Shown: positions 45,401-60,624, numbered from the stretch's first letter. The stretch: DNA of 64,000 nucleotides from Tigriopus japonicus (GCA_010645155.1 CM021321.1:7426311-7490310), one strand, 5' to 3'. Notes: generated by a model from the letters alone, not told the origin. Numbers and translations: made by a program.

Positions 45401-48400
45401 CCCTCGATCCCTCTGACTGCTTCACGAATCAGGGACCCATGTTCGCTTCCAAGCCTAATCTGGAGAGCCTCGATCACATCTTATGTGGAGTTCAAAGGAA
45501 GAACGAACGAGCCATTATTACCCGGTCCTTGTTAGACTTCTTCCTCGGAGAGCAAGAATGACCCTAGACCTCCCACTCTTGTTTTCCTTATTTATGACCT
45601 TAGAGAGGAAAAAGACCAGGTTTTGGGGTCTCTAAAATAAACTCATGGACGCTCCTCCTCTCTCTCTTTCTTTTGCTCCGGACGTTGCGTTCTTAAGGAC
45701 AAGACTGAGTTTGAGAATGGCTGGATGCTCCTATAGTAGTCAGCTGCTGAAGGTTTTTTTTCTGTCTTTTCGTTTCATACTCTCGATAGCACACTTGATT
45801 TGATAGCTTTTTGGCTGACTGACTATGAGATCCTTTTTTGTTCCGAGTTCACGTGGGATGATCTTGGATACAACGAACAAAGAGCGAATGCCCAACGGTT
45901 AGAATATTCATTCCAGGTCTAGCAGCTAAGAATATTCCACAAGAAATGATGGGTTCCATGAAACAGAAGAGAAAGAACGAGCTCGTGCTCCAATTCATTC
46001 GAGAAGCAAAACATAATGGCTAGTTACCTCCCTGCTTTTCAGACTGCAATGCAACCTCAAGCTCGGTAAATCCTAGTGGGTCCCCAAAGAAGGTCATTGG
46101 ATCAAACTCATGATATGCAATTACACAACGAACGAGCTCTTGGCAACATCTGATCCATCCAGCCGCCCATCAATCCACCCATCGAAACACAAATACTCGT
46201 CGTCCTTGTCCTTATTTTCCGATGCGAAAACCATCTTGATCTTTGGTTGTCTTTGCTCCGCCCTTCAGTCTTTATCATCATCGTGGTCTTGGTCGTCTCC
46301 GACGTCTTTTCTTTTTCCCCTTCATGCATCCAATTCCGCCTTGCCCTTGTGCCATATCCCTTGTCAATAATCTATACTGACAGAGATGTTTCATGTAATG
46401 GGAGTTTTGCCAATGGCCCTCTTCTTTCCCTCTCTGTTTTCTCGCGAGAAGGAGGCCTTGTCGATCTCACCCAAAAATCGACGCTTTGCCACGAGTGAGA
46501 AAAGGTTTTTTTTCAAGAAGGCCAAAGGCCAATATGAGACAGCCTTGAAGTGCAAGTGCAAAGAAACGGGGGCTAAAACCACCAAAATATTGTTACAATC
46601 AAATACATTTCGTCAGTCAGTCAACCAAGTCCGTGCTCAGTCACGTTTGGCCTTCGGAAACCAAAAATAGTTTTCTTGGAGCAGATCGAGTCCTTGGATC
46701 TAGTACCCACTCTAAAGGACAAGAAGACGACCATTGTTATGATGACGCTGCCACTGACATGATCTTGTTCTTGCCCGAGAAAGATTGGTCATCGGCCATT
46801 TCCTCAAGTTTTTATTGGCTTCTTCGTTCGCTGATGGCCGCAAGGCCAAATGGAAGAGATCTACTCGCCCAAAGGCCATTTCAAAGCATGGTAATCACCA
46901 CCTGTATCATTGGATCAGGTCCATTTGGAAAGTTTGTCCCATCTCGACAACCATTTGAGTAAATGGATCTTGGCGACTAACTTGTTCTCCACCGCTTCAA
47001 CTTGTTTTCTGTGTATCAAGTATGCTACACACTCAGTGGATGGAGGCAAGGGATTTCAAGCTCTGTTGAAAGTTGGATCAATTACAGAAGGCATTCCCTG
47101 GGGACCTTCAACAACAGTATTCAGACATTCCTCCCATTAATTATGTGTCGACAAAGCAATAACTCAGCGCCAAAGAGACTTCCTTCTTTCACATCGACCT
47201 TCAGAGGAGGGCTTGGCATACACTACAGTGTGTACCCGACTTACCTACCTATCCAGTCAGCCACCTCATGTGTAAGTAGAAAGTGGATGGAAGCAACGAC
47301 GAGTGCAGGTTGGTCCATAGCCTCACCTCACAGGAAGGACGACAACCAATTTCCTTTGAAGATGGAATGGCTCTAAAATTAGAGAACAGCACAAGGTGCC
47401 ACAGACGTCTGTTAACTCCAAGAGCTTAACAAACAAAAGCAAATCTCCGCTTGCGAAGTTAGATCTGCAAGCTGGATCAAATTCCATTCGAAGAATATTG
47501 GTCAACTTAAAAGGCGGGTTGGCATTTGAGTTTCAAGTCTCTCTCTCTATGGCGTAGAAAAGGGTTCTGATTCACGATTGTCTATCCCTCATATTTACTC
47601 AAGGACGTTCTTCCCAAGCGGAACACAGGAATCTTAGCAATTTCTTCCCAACCAAGATCATAAAATTCTTTCATAGTGGGATATGAGGGAACAATTGAAT
47701 GATTTATCTCGCGGAGGGTCTGAATTTACCGAATGGTATTTTGATCCTACCCACCCTAAAGCGCCTTTACCCAGGATAATGAGAATAGAGAGCCGACCTT
47801 AAATACAAAGAAAAAAAAGCTAGAATATGCACATGCCAAAGGCGTGCTTCTGTCCTAAAAGGCGTTGCATTCTCAAATTTTCATTTTCAAGGAATGTCGG
47901 TTTTATTGCTAACAATGAATCATGACTTCACATTTACTCAGAGACTTGGGCCTTTCTTTTATTCCAAAGAATAAAACCGAGCACGTTTCTTTCTTAGTTC
48001 CGTCTCACATTAATATGATTATTTGGACGTGTCCACTTTACAGGATCAACTAGGATCACCGTTACCTGGGCATTAAGCTCGAATTCGGGACAAGTGAACC
48101 GTGTGCATTAGCTGTATTTCTCATCCGCTTCCTGCTAAGACAAAGGATTAAGAGCCCATTGTAATTAGTTGACCGACCAACTTCCACCTGAACGAGATCC
48201 AAGAAGGAACTGTTGGTCCTTGAATATTCAAATGTTCATCCAACTTCCTGAAGGTTTTTGGAACTCAGCCAAGTGACATTCTCTATCCGATTGATATTGT
48301 TACTGACAAATTTCCTCGCAAACTTTGTTTCACCCCTCCCTCACCTTTCCAACCCTTCTCACTGAAGAGAGATTTGAGTACAGAGAAGAAAAGGAGCCAA

Positions 48401-51400
48401 GTCTACTGAAGAACTTTGTCACTTAAGGTATTGTGTCAAGAGTGGCTCTGTCCCAAAAGGGTGCCAAAATCTCTCGTTTCATGAAGGAAAACGAAGCCGT
48501 CTCAAGTTTCTTTTTGGCCCAGTTTTGAGTTTCCTCCCTTTGACTTTTACTCTTGGTAATGATCTAGCCAGGCAAAATATTGTTCCTTACTCCAAACTTT
48601 GGCAACGGGGTTAAAATTTGAATAGCTCACTTTTGTGATCCAGATTTCGGGAACACGGTCATTTCCTTGAAGATCAAGTTGAAACAAGATTGATTCCAAT
48701 CTCTCGGACATGAGCCAATAAGCATCCAATTCAGTGTAAAAATCAAGATCAGATTTACTCGAGCCAGCTGACGGGATTGCTTGAACGACCTTATCGCTAG
48801 CGGCAAAGTCCATTTTCAGGATGTAAATCTAGCCTTTTCCTTCCCTCCCTCTTTGCTTCTCCTTCTTCTCTCTGGCTAACTTGCCTCCAATCTGAATATC
48901 CACGACAGGGGATTTGAATTTGAAATCTTTTTCCTGCTCCTCTCATCTCGAAAACTGAGTGAGGAAGAAAATCTCGCCACCCCCTCGGTCTATTGGTTCT
49001 TGCTGACACCCAAGATTCTCAGATCGAGAGAAAATTGGAGGATGGTGAAAGATCGAACGACGATTTTTTTTCTCAACCATAAAAGGGAGGGGAGCCTGGG
49101 TGATCTCGTTGAAGTCTTGATTTTGACTTGCAAAGGAGCCTACTTGAATGGATAAAATATGAAGAATATGTGCTATTTAGAAAGTCTATACAAGAAGTGT
49201 TGGATCAGGAACAAGGAGCGACAACAACAACAACTACTAAATATTCACCCACGAGCTCCAAGGTCTCCTTTTTGGAGGAAGAGGAAGCTTCCGAGTAATG
49301 GAAATTCATTTAAAATCTGGCCTTCGATTTCTTTCCCGAGCGCAAGAAATGATGCAGAAAATTTTTCCATTCGAAATTGATATTTCTCTCTCAGTTTTGG
49401 CACAGACCAAAGTTCTTGCATAAATCGAAGGATATAAATCGAATTTCAAAGGCCATTGAAAATTCCAACCAGCCTTGGGAAGTTTTCCGATTCAAACTCA
49501 CTCCAAGAGGCGGAACTACTCATAAAATCGAATCCAGATCTTCACGTGGAACAAAGGTTCATGATTCAAGGGTAAATGTTGGCCTCGGAAGTTGAGTCTA
49601 CAAGTCTGAAGGAAATGAAGTGACGCAATCCTATTATTTAAATAGAGTGCCTTAATGCGGTCTGCCAATTTTTAGGGGCCTCAGGAACATATATCATACA
49701 AAAACTCTCGAGGACCACTTGCACATTTGGCCGCGAACCTCTTCCATAGACTACTAACAAATCCTGAAGATCTGCGCCTGATAGGGGAAGGCCCTTTTCT
49801 CCATCACATTCATCTAGGTTCCATGTCCATCGTCGCTTCTGAATAAGTTGGACTTCTCTTTCCTCACCCCAACTTAGCCAAAAAGGAGCTGCCAAGGAAT
49901 GTGTTGTTAGCGTTGAGAACAAATAATTAAAGGGTTGAGTGGCGAGGTCCACGGTCATGCCATCGTCTATCTTTCTCTTGGTCACTTCGCTGCTTAATGA
50001 GTCTTGGACTTATTTGCTTTGAGAAGGACAAGAATAGACCAAAGATCGGCACAAAGACCGGAGAAGAAGCTTGACTCTTAAGGACGGCGGGAATCGGAGC
50101 CATCTCAAGTATCTAGACGGATCTAGCTTTACGGCAAGATCTATGACCATGAAAGAGTGGAAGCACAATGGTGCTCAAGTCTCCAAGGAAAAAGTTGGTG
50201 GTGCCAAAGCATTAGGAAACATTAACCATCATTACGCCGTGGGCCTTAGGATGGTCCAAGATACAAAAACTAAGCGTTTCACTCCCACAAAACGTGTGGC
50301 ATGAGCTTACCAAAGGAATTGAGCCAATTTACCACGGTCAAGGTTCGTCAAAAATAGGAAAACTGAGCTCGCTTTCGTTGACGAGATGGCGAATATCAAG
50401 AGAAGACCCGAAGCAAGATGTTCTATTTGCAGAGCAGTCAAAACTAGTGATCGAGGTATGGTCCAATCTTATTGAGTAATCTCTGCTGGCAAGTCAAACA
50501 AGGATCGGTTCCAAGTTGCTCCACAAATGCCACACAGCCCGATAACAAACCCCTTTTGTGCCATGCACTAGGTGACAAAAAGACAAAGAAAACTTGCTTT
50601 AGACACTTTGAGCAAAGGAAGATTCGCCAACGTCATCTCCTTTAATCAGCTTTGCCATTTTGTTTTCGAAATAGGGCCAACTAAAACAAGGAAGACGTAC
50701 TTGGGAAAGAGGTACGGTTTTCTAGAAGTTTTTTCCGTTTCCTTGCCAGACATTTAAATGTTGGCTCGCTTCAAATGAGGCCTCTAGGCACCTTTTTCCG
50801 AGACTGCATTGCTATTCCCTTTGAAGGCGTCTTTCCTGGAATTTATGGGAATGAATTAATGTCCTGTCTAATTTAAATGCAATTGCCAAAATGTGGCCCT
50901 CAAATCCCCTTCAGCAAAAAAGATAACCACGGAAAAATGGGCATGTCGACGAAATGGCATTTATATTTTAAATGGCAATACCAGCAGTAGTAGCTTCTGA
51001 GTCCCTCTTTTTCGCGACCACATTTTGTGAAAATTGCTTTTCCATTTTTGTAGGAGATAATTTGGCGGCAAACCGCCCGATCTTGGTGGTATAATCTACA
51101 GGAAAAGTAGGGAAAATGTGCATTTATGCTCGCTGAAAACCGTCCAACTTTGGCAACTTTGGGCCCACCTAATAGAGTCTTATTACGTTAAGAGATGGAG
51201 GCAATTTTTGACATTATCTCTCAAGGCTAATGGGTCGAAATGAGGTCCGTTTAAATGAGAGTAGAGAAGGCCTGAAGTGGAAAGAATTCCACTCAGTGTG
51301 AAAACAAGCGCCGTAATATGTCATAGCTACTTGGTGCCCTTTCAAGAAAGGATCCTCAAACAGACACCCATTCTCCCATCCACCTACTCACTCAAAGACT

Positions 51401-54352
51401 TATGGGCTGGCTTTTCCGATCTCCCTAGGGATGCTGGAGGAAATGGGAACGTAATCCATTTTGAATTATAGAGCCCTAGATCGCGGTTCTCATTGAGTTA
51501 GCCACTTTCCAAGTGCTCTAGATCTCCTTCTTGTTCGTCTGTAGTCCCGAGTCGTTGACCTCTAGTCAATGTTAACTTTTTTCCTCGGGGATTTCGAGAG
51601 GCAAGGTACAATTTGCTCATCCATTCTCCCTTGGTCATGACTTCTGTATAACAAAGGCCCTCTTGGGAGCCTGCCGTGTGCGTCAAATCGAGCTAAGAAG
51701 ACTGGATGTATGTAATTGTTGAATTATTGCAAGTGCATCCTTTTATCCCCCTCATTTCCAAGAGATGTGTGTGAAAGCTACCTCGTGAGGTGGAAACTTA
51801 GCACTTTTGCAACGGCTTTGCCTACCTTCTTTCGGAATACATTTTTGGATCAAACGAGGAAGGCAGAGTGGCTTAAAACTTTCGGAACTTTCCACTCAGG
51901 CTCGACAAAATTTGATCCATGAGATGCACTTTCTTTTTGGACGGTCCTTCAAAAAAAGGGTATGTGCGTTGGGCACTGAATTTGAAGAAGGTTTTCATTA
52001 GATAGTAATACTGTACTATCTTACGAGAGGAATGAAACTCAAGCTCTACATAATCGTTATCCCGAACAAGTGGGAGTGAAGATCCTACAAAATGTAACCA
52101 CCCTCGTGCTTCAAGAAAAACTTCGGCCAAAGAGTCGTGGTATCTATACGGTGCCATTGATATATGTGCTGGATCAGATATTGCTTGATATTACCAACTA
52201 TAAATCAATTCGTTCGGGCATTTACTCGACCCCGTGGTGTTGAAAAGAGGGTGGTAGTAATATTTTCCCAAGTTTCTCCACCAAACTTGCGCACGCCATT
52301 TCCCCTCCACACAAGAGTAGGTTTTGATTATTCAGACGCTTCTCGGTTCCAAAACACCCTTCCGATTCCCCTTCAGATTCGCTTCCGGTGTTGGCAAAAT
52401 ACATGTTCCACTTTGAACTTGGTTTTTCACTTCCCCCTCCTCAGAACCCTTCTTACTTACATATCCTGTTTTTTTACGGAATAGGGAATACTCGAGTAAG
52501 TGTTATGGCGCGTCTTCGAACTATCTATAAATTACCACCCTTAGCGGAATTGAATATGTAGATGTAAATGAAGTTACTCTCTTTGGCGCTCTTTTGAGAG
52601 CCGGCAAATGCCTGAATTCGATCCCCTTGGTGATGCTTCAAGCCCGTGTGTATTTATAAACAACTCAGACCGTTAAGTTCGAACATAAGTGAAAGGATTT
52701 CTTGGCCATTTTCCGAGGAGGCAATTTCGTCCCGTCATTTGGGACTCGCAAGTCCACATCTGGCACTAACCACTTCAAGGTCCAGGCTCTTTCCGGCCCC
52801 CTGAACGAACGGATGCGAGTTCGTTCGTTCATTCGCTCCCAGTTGGTTGAGCAAGATGGTCGAGGGACACAAAATAAATGGCCCCATCCCATTGACACAC
52901 ACAGAGAGAAAAGGTAAACAAATTAGCTTTGAGTTGCTTGTGTACATGTACCACAGTATACGTTCTACGTAGTATATGCGAGAGAGTAAGTGAGTGAGTG
53001 AGTGTGAGAGTATGTACATGAATGTGTTAGTCTACCGCCTCCACCATCATCTCGCCATCAAACACATTGAACACTCCAAAGGCTGCCGTTTTGGAGAGAA
53101 GGCTGTGCCACTGGAACAACATGGTAGTGGCAGATACGATGTTTATGTACGGGTTGGACGGCTCTTGGTTTCCTTGCACATTCCAGTAATGTTTGCCGCT
53201 GTAAACCCCAGAAGACTAGCATCATCCCGAACCATCCCCAATCTTGTCGAAGTCGCTAACACCGAGGTGCTGTCTGAAAGACTTGGGAGCTCTGTTGTTT
53301 GTCAAAGAAGCACCTCTTGTCTGTGGCATCCTAAAACCGAATGCGTTTTCAGGCCTTGAGAAAAGTACCCTCACGTACGTAGAACACACAAACACGGGAT
53401 GTATGTGCGAGTATGTACCTACCGCCCTTGAGTGCCTTTCATCCCACATTATGCATGTGCATCGACTCAAACAAACCGCACCATGTGTTCCTCCTCGTTC
53501 TCCTGTCGGAACAGAATACCCTTGAGCAAATACGCTCGTGTTTCTGATTGTTTTAATGTAGCAGTATACACGACATACTAGGAGGTGTTGTTGATGGAAT
53601 AGGTTCAGACTTTCGGCTCGTATTTCCATTGTGAAGGGCTTGGATCCATTCCCTTGAGGGAGGCCCACTCAGCCTCAAGAGGGACAGCGATTTTGATGTA
53701 CTGAACTACTCATTTATGCTGGTGGTACATAAACATGGCTAGAACATGTAGCTCATGTTGGGGTGGTGTTGTTGATCGCGACGACGAGATGTTTAATATT
53801 AACGAAGGGTTCATCACCAACGCTATCATCAATGTCAGGCCTGAGACGACGAGAGAAGGCCGTTCTTTAGTCACGAATTACAAGGCTGATCGCATGAAGA
53901 AGATGGAAGACCTTCACTTCCTCGTAAACAGTTTACATACTGATATTGAGGCACGTTGTCAAAAATGTTGCACCCAATGCGGTTCGCTGAATGAGAGAAC
54001 GTCTTGAGTGATCGAGGATGGAGATGATCCAAAATGAAGACAGCCATGATGACGTCAAGGTCGAAATTGGAATCTAATGAGGTGACAAAAGACGTCTTCT
54101 TGATAGCTCGTGCATGTCGGCAACATCCGATTGAATCCATCCAGTAGTTCGCGTTCGTTGTTCTCTGATCTTTCATCAAAGCGAAGCTTTTCCACGAAAC
54201 AAAGGCCGAGACAAAAGAAGAAGCGGCCTTGAAAATGTTATTCCCACAGGCCTGAGCAGAGAACATAACAACCGTGAAAATCAAGTTTCCGTCAAGAGGC
54301 AGGCGGTAAACGCGAGATACGGTCGCCCACCCACCTTCGTCCTCAGCATCCC

Positions 54353-54367
54353 ACACACACACACACG
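54353..54367. repeat. (CA)n short microsatellite
   Basis: Seven CA units in CCACACACACACACACGCC. Confidence 0.85.
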
Positions 54368-57300
54368 CCCACTCAGTCGCAACCAGTAGTCCGAGAGAGA
54401 GGGAAAAAATGCTCATTTGGGTTGAAGACGAAAAAAGACCAAGACCAAGAAATGATAGAAGACACAGACTAGGGAAGCGAAATAGAGTAGGAAGGCCCCC
54501 ATCAACAATGGACCTGCTAAAAAGGCTCGTACATCCCATCGAACTCGGTCGTATTCGCCTTGGAAAAGGAACCGAAACCTACTCGGATCTCTCTTGGATC
54601 AAAACGGAACAAGGGGAAAAAAGCGGAAAGCGACGATATGAGGAGGCATAATGTGCCCTGATGTTAGGTTGGTGTTGCTGTTGTTGTTCTTCTTTTTCTT
54701 CATCGAAGGCCATTTTCTGGGCCGATGAAGTTCAGTCAAAGGCTTGCAGTTGAGACTTGAGATAAAAGCATATGAGGCTCATTTCGTGGCGATCAGAGTG
54801 GGACCAAAACGGAGTTGCATCAAAATCTCGGGGCTAGCTTCTTCTTCTTAAGTAGATCGTAGCATTCATTCTTGGTCGGTCTGAATCGTCAAGGTACCGG
54901 AATAAAAGAATGAGTTTTAACGAGGGCAGGGAGGTCCGATATGACCTTGCAAACTGTTTACTGCATTACCGAATCTTCAGCATCCTCCCCGGATGAAGAA
55001 GCCCTCCTGCAAAAAGCAATCTTGGGCCGCCCATGATGATCTATTGCTCGTACATTTGTTCTTCAGCAAAGTAAGACAATACCCCAAATGTGCCTACTAC
55101 ATCCAAGTTCGCCAGATATCTGCCCATTGGACACGAAAATAGAGGAATCATTCAAGTCAAGGGAGAGGAAGGATTGATTGGAGTGTCATTGGAGCCAGGA
55201 CCACGACCATATTGCCAAATTGCCTTGGGACCTCCTCGTTCTAAGGTTCACGAGGTTGACAAGAAAAGGAAGATAAAGAAGCTCGTTGATGCCCTCCCAC
55301 GAGAGAGGATCAAGTTTGCTATCAAGGTCACAAGTCTTTTTTGGATCAAAATCCACTCAAGTTGTCTCCTAATCTTCTATTAACAATTGCATTGGGAATA
55401 ACGAAGGCAACAATATACGAACAATATGTACTGTAGTAGTACATCGGGAGAATGAATGCTCCTTGGAGCGTTTTGTAATTCCACAGAGCAAGAAGAATTA
55501 CCAAAGCCAATGTTGGCCATGAGCCACGAATACGACCTTAATACGCACATTTATTGTGCTATGCCGATAGAAAGCATTGAGAGCGAAAAGCCCAATTTAT
55601 TATCCACGCCGTCCAATGAGGAATGGCTTCAAGCCTTGTCGTTTTCCACTAGAATATAACGTTGCTCAATAAATGGCCCTCAGGGGTTGGAACACTCAAT
55701 CAAGAGGTCCAAGTCATTGTCCGTTGAGGAACAGGAAGAGAAAGTGCAAGATAGAAATAGAGAGTACTTGATCCATCCAACGAGGGGAGGGATGATAGTG
55801 GATTTCCAAAAGGGACCTTTAGTGAAAAAGAACCCTCATTATCCTTGATTCTTGATCCAGAACTGTGTAAAGAACAAAAAAGCAGAGTTGGACACACGGA
55901 ACTCTGAGCACAAATGACAAGCCGATCTTTTCCTGCGAGCGCACTAGAGAGATTAAAACATGTCCACTGCTCCCTTCGAGTCTGGTCCAATTAGTAAAGA
56001 CAGTCCCACTGATCCGTCTTGAAGTCAATAAATCAAGACCCAACGGAGACCATTTGTCATTCTCCTGCGCTTAATCACGTGTTTCTTTACTTAAGGGAGG
56101 GTAAAACTGAATGTTTCAAGCGATCTTTGCCTCCCCTGGCCTAACCCTACTCAACATTCTCTCCCACTGACACGAAAAGTCTCTCTACGTATTCCACACT
56201 CTTCATCGCTTTTCTCTTTTTGCTTCTTCTTTCTTGGCTTTCCCTTCACTTCGTCTTTGCATTGGTGGACGGGAAAGTGAGCAAGTAGTCTATTTTCCCA
56301 TTGAATGTTTCTTGATGTCTTTTCAATGTTCCAGCCCAAGATAGATCGAGGGAAAAGAAATCATCTTTGCTCCTCAAAGCAATGGAACCTGAAGCAGTCA
56401 TCGGAATAGCGAGGACTTCTCTCTTTTTCTAGCACTGCCTACCTACAGTAATGATCCCTTTGGGCTCGGATGATGCTTATTTAGACAGGAACGAACGCAG
56501 AGTTGATCTTCATACGTAAATAATTGCCCAAATGAATGGAACTACTCGCTACAGTCCACTCTGATTCGGAAAGTTTAGGTCTTCTGAATTCAACTGGAGG
56601 AAAGTTAATGTGTACTGGGCGGAGACTGGGCAATTTCGTGGGCCTTCAATGCACTTCACTCAAGTTCAGTTTGCTTTTGGGAAGGCCGCTTCTGGATGAT
56701 TGGCTAGGAGCCACTACACGATTTGAAATTGAATTTCCTTGCACTAAATTTAGCGGCATGCATCGACGGGACCCATCCCCACTACCAGAATGGTCGATGA
56801 TTCAAGTGTTTCCATCGAGTTCCACTTGTGCAGAAATTGAACCCACGCTAAATTTTGCCCACCATCTGCCGATTCAATTCGAGAGATTTACGTAGAAATA
56901 GACACTTTTGCACAAGTGCAGATTTTTGTGCCTGAATTTCAAAGAGATCGAAACACCATGAAGCAATTTGTACGATGTGTAGAGCAAAAAAGTTTCCTCT
57001 CAATTATGTTTCTTTCATTGTGTGGATTGTCAGAGGCCAGAAACTGGGGGATTACGGGTCTCTAATGTTGGCTTGGAGGATCCCATGACAATTTTCCCTG
57101 AGGGGGAAAACGCCGGACATTCGCCAATCCTCAGTGGGAAGTTGGAGCGAGTTTTATGGCACCTTAAAATCATTGGCCAGGTCCTTGGGGGGGTAAACTT
57201 TTCAAATAAATTAGGCTTTGTACCTGTTCAAATAATGTATGGCATCGTTAAGGTCACCTTCAAATGATGCGGAGTGACTAGGTCTAGTAATCCTGAGGGA

Positions 57301-60300
57301 TCATTGCCTTGCCTCAATTCACTAGGGCAGCCATGTCAAAATCAGGCCGAGCAACTAGAATAGATTTAGGGGGTGAAAACGAAGGGAGGGGTAGAGAAGC
57401 GAGCAATGAGTGAATTTCAAATGACATTGCGACTACCTCTATGCTTTATGCGGTTTGTTGGTTTGGAACTGTCCTCATTTCTCTTTCTAAAAGGTAAGTC
57501 CGTTCCTCTTTCCATCCAAGTCTGCCACGTTCGAAGAAGAAAAGTTTTCTCCCTTGAAACATTAAAAACTTTTTAGCTCTGAAGTCAGCTGGGGATTTTT
57601 AGAGGCACAAAAATGATTGATTTTTTCCTTGCCAAACCTTGCCAAGCAGAGACTATGCTTGGATAGGAGAAGAAGATCAACTGACTTGCTTCAACATCAT
57701 AAGTTTTCGCTCCCAGAATAAGCATTGCGGGTTGGTTGGCAGACTGGTTGCTGACTGGTTTGATGGTTGTTTGGGTGGGTGAGTGTTGGTTGAAAGGAGC
57801 AAAGGCTCTTCCTTGACTTCCTGTTCCTCTTTCTCGTGAACGCCTTGCGTGCCTTTCTGCCACCACCATATGGCTTATTGAGATATATTTAGACGACCAA
57901 GCTGGGAATCAGACAAAGTTTCCCTAGATTCTTCTCCACATTTGGAACGGGGAACTCAGTCTTGCTCACTTGAGTGAGTCTCGCTCAGCCATGGATTTCT
58001 TGTGGTCCAAAACGAAGGTCTTCTTCGGCTCAGGAAACCTCAGGAGCTCATTCCGGGGGTGATTGGCAAGCTTGAGGATCTTCCAAAAAACACGAGTCGA
58101 TTGTTCTATTTTTACGTATCTTCAAATATCCGTAACAAAGAACTAGAGTTAAATGTCATCCATCTTAGATACGGGAAAGTTGTGTGGTTTCTTGTCCCAG
58201 ATACCGAGCTCTCTTGGATCATCGTTTCAAAATGCAATATTCCAGCCACAAGCAAAAGAAGTTGAAAGGTACATAGAGGGAAGCAAAACTCGGGTTCTAA
58301 AATCCATCTCTTTCTTTTTCTTCACATTTTTTGCCAGAGGCTGGAGATCCCTCCACAGAGTAAATTTAGTACTGTTCAGTACTCGTGGGTAGAAGATGCT
58401 AGTTCCACTTACCTTTAGCCTCGTATTTGGTGGATGCTGGCTTGACTCTACTATTCCTTCATTCATGGACTTCAGTCAAGTAAAAGATGAGCCAAGGCCA
58501 GAATGTGAGAGGACTCTTGGGAACTCGGGAACGAGCAAGGCGAAGAAGAATGATGCAGATGTACCACATTTAAGATTCCAACTAGCCCACAAAACACCAC
58601 ATCAACGGACTGGATCGCAAACCTTTTGAGCTGGATGCCTCCGCTTTCCTTTTGGCTCCAAAATGATTTGAATTTCAATTACCGCCGTCACGTTCCGACA
58701 AGTTTGACCTCACTTGTTGAAAAAGAAAGACGGTTTTCTCTCGAGTCAGTTGACAATTGGAGAGGTTATATTGTGAGAGTGTGAGTGTGTCGTGGGTTGC
58801 AGTCTGGAAACGTCTTTTTGCGGTCCGTAAGTTGTTTTGGAACCTGAACTTGGAATCTGTCTTTTTTTTGCGCTTAAAGCTAGCTTGCCTCCAAAGTCCT
58901 TTCCAACCGGTTGAGTGTGGATGGTGGTAGGAAAAAACAATGGAACTCACTTTTAGACAGCTCTGGCAGTTTCTTCGGTCTCAGTCGGAGATGTCAGAGC
59001 ACATTGCCACAAAAAGTGTCTCGAGAACAATTGTGAAAGTGACATTCATTGCTCGGGAGTGAGCCCAAATAGTTACCTCCGGAAATATGGCGTTTCGACT
59101 CGGGTGTCTGGCCTCTTCAGTGCTTGTCACGGAGAAACAAAGGCAATGAATGGATCCAGGGTTTCATCTCCTATCCACGTCGGTCTTTTCTTGAGCCTTA
59201 TTATTGTTCCGACCATGGCCGTGGGCATTACTCTTTCGACTCAATATTGAATTTTTTGCTCAAGAACCGAGTTTCCAAAAGTGGAATGTTCCCCGTACGT
59301 CATGTAGTAGTGAGGTGGTGGAAGTGGCAGTACTGTTCCAAAGGCCTTAAAGCACATACTACATCAACAAGGAAGGAACACTTCCACCACGGGCACTACA
59401 ACTCCTTTCCACTTCTTGTATCTCAACTCCCAGGATCCATTTGGACAGATGATCTCGAGAGAAAAGTCCAAAAATAAAGTTTCCGGACTGAACTTGAGCT
59501 TGCCGTGTGTTCCAACTTAAGCTAGTGTGTGGATCGGTGTGCGCCATGTGTTGTCGAGAAAGAGGTCATCTCATTCGCTTTTACCTTCCAACAACAACAC
59601 CCAGTCCGCAAACGAGGCTTGATTGAATCCACTTGAGGCCTTCGAAAATGACTCAACCATTGACACAGGCAGACACAAGCTTGTATCGTTTGGCAGACCT
59701 GGAACGAAAGTTAGTCTCTGTTTCTTTTCCTCTCCTCTTTCTCATTTTGGAGGCCTTCTCTCTCTTTCTCTTTGCTTCTCGCTTTTAGAAGTCTCCATCA
59801 TTCGTTTCGCCTTTAACAAAGCCAGTAAGGAAGGATGTCGCCGTAATGGGCAAAGTCGAGGCCGGTTGTTGCATCCTCGAGGCCACGCATTCAACCTTGT
59901 TGGGCAAGGGCGAGCGAGAAACGAGGATTCTTGCTAATTTTCCGCTTCGTAAAACCTTCTCCCAAAGAGAATTTGATCACTTAATCCAATGGCAACCTTG
60001 ATACTTCGCTTTCCTGCTTGCTAATGCAGTCTCCAACTCGTACGTGAATAAGGACATCGTATCAGCCAAAGACCAACTACCAGTTATTTAGAGCATTACA
60101 TAAGCATTTCAAAATGACGATGACTTTCTCTGGATGGATCTAATTTCTTACATTGCCACGTGTTCCTTTCTTGTTCTCTCGTGGAAATGTCTTTGAGACA
60201 AAGCCGCGAGTGTCGCCGTAGTTATCATCAACATCATCACGATCATCATCCTTTGAAAGACACCAAGTCAAATAGAACTTTCCAAAGGACACACACCATT

Positions 60301-60519
60301 TCGAGAGATCCACCATTCATTTTGAGCCACTGGTATAATATCTGTTGGATTGGATGAAGGTGGGAGACCTTGAGCAAACTTTCCAAAACGAGGGAGAAAC
60401 GTAGTAATAGAGTTCGATTCTAGTTTGAATGATGGGAACCATGGGATACCGTAACTCAAAAGCTTTCTCTTGCTCGATATTTGACGTTACACAAAGTTTC
60501 AAATAATGAGAAATGCAGG

Positions 60520-60597
60520 GGGGAGGTTTGAGTGATCTCTTCAAAAATCTTATCGCGGGCGGATGAAAGAAGAGAAAAGGCTTGTTTGGCAACAGTG
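60520..60597 (+). repeat. Inverted repeat arm, left (partner at 61,288-61,357)
   Basis: About 70 bp beginning GGGGAGGTTTGAGTGATCTC, identical or nearly so to the reverse complement of 61,288-61,357. The shared part translates on the minus strand as SLLSSARDKIFEEITQTSP in both copies, but the frames diverge afterwards and I recognise no family. Confidence 0.85.
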
Positions 60598-60624
60598 GGT
60601 GGCTCGTGAGAATTTGGGCAGTTT

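Larger units (their letters stand above)
37882..60519. other. Long stretch without recognised genes or transposons
   Basis: About 22 kb in which I can support no gene. Frames of 90-220 codons occur on both strands (for example 45,035-45,334, 48,547-48,813, 49,638-49,985, 53,871-54,539 and 55,090-55,383), but none carries a recognisable domain, repeat or catalytic motif. Simple repeats occur at 38,970, 39,571, 40,079, 42,428 and 54,353. Large introns, regulatory DNA or fast-evolving small exons are all possible; sequence reading alone cannot separate these. Confidence 0.35.

Noticed and set aside
53871..54539. 222-codon frame on the minus strand
   Set aside because: No recognisable domain, composition typical of chance frames in GC-moderate DNA, no relatives in the window, and several overlapping frames on the other strand.
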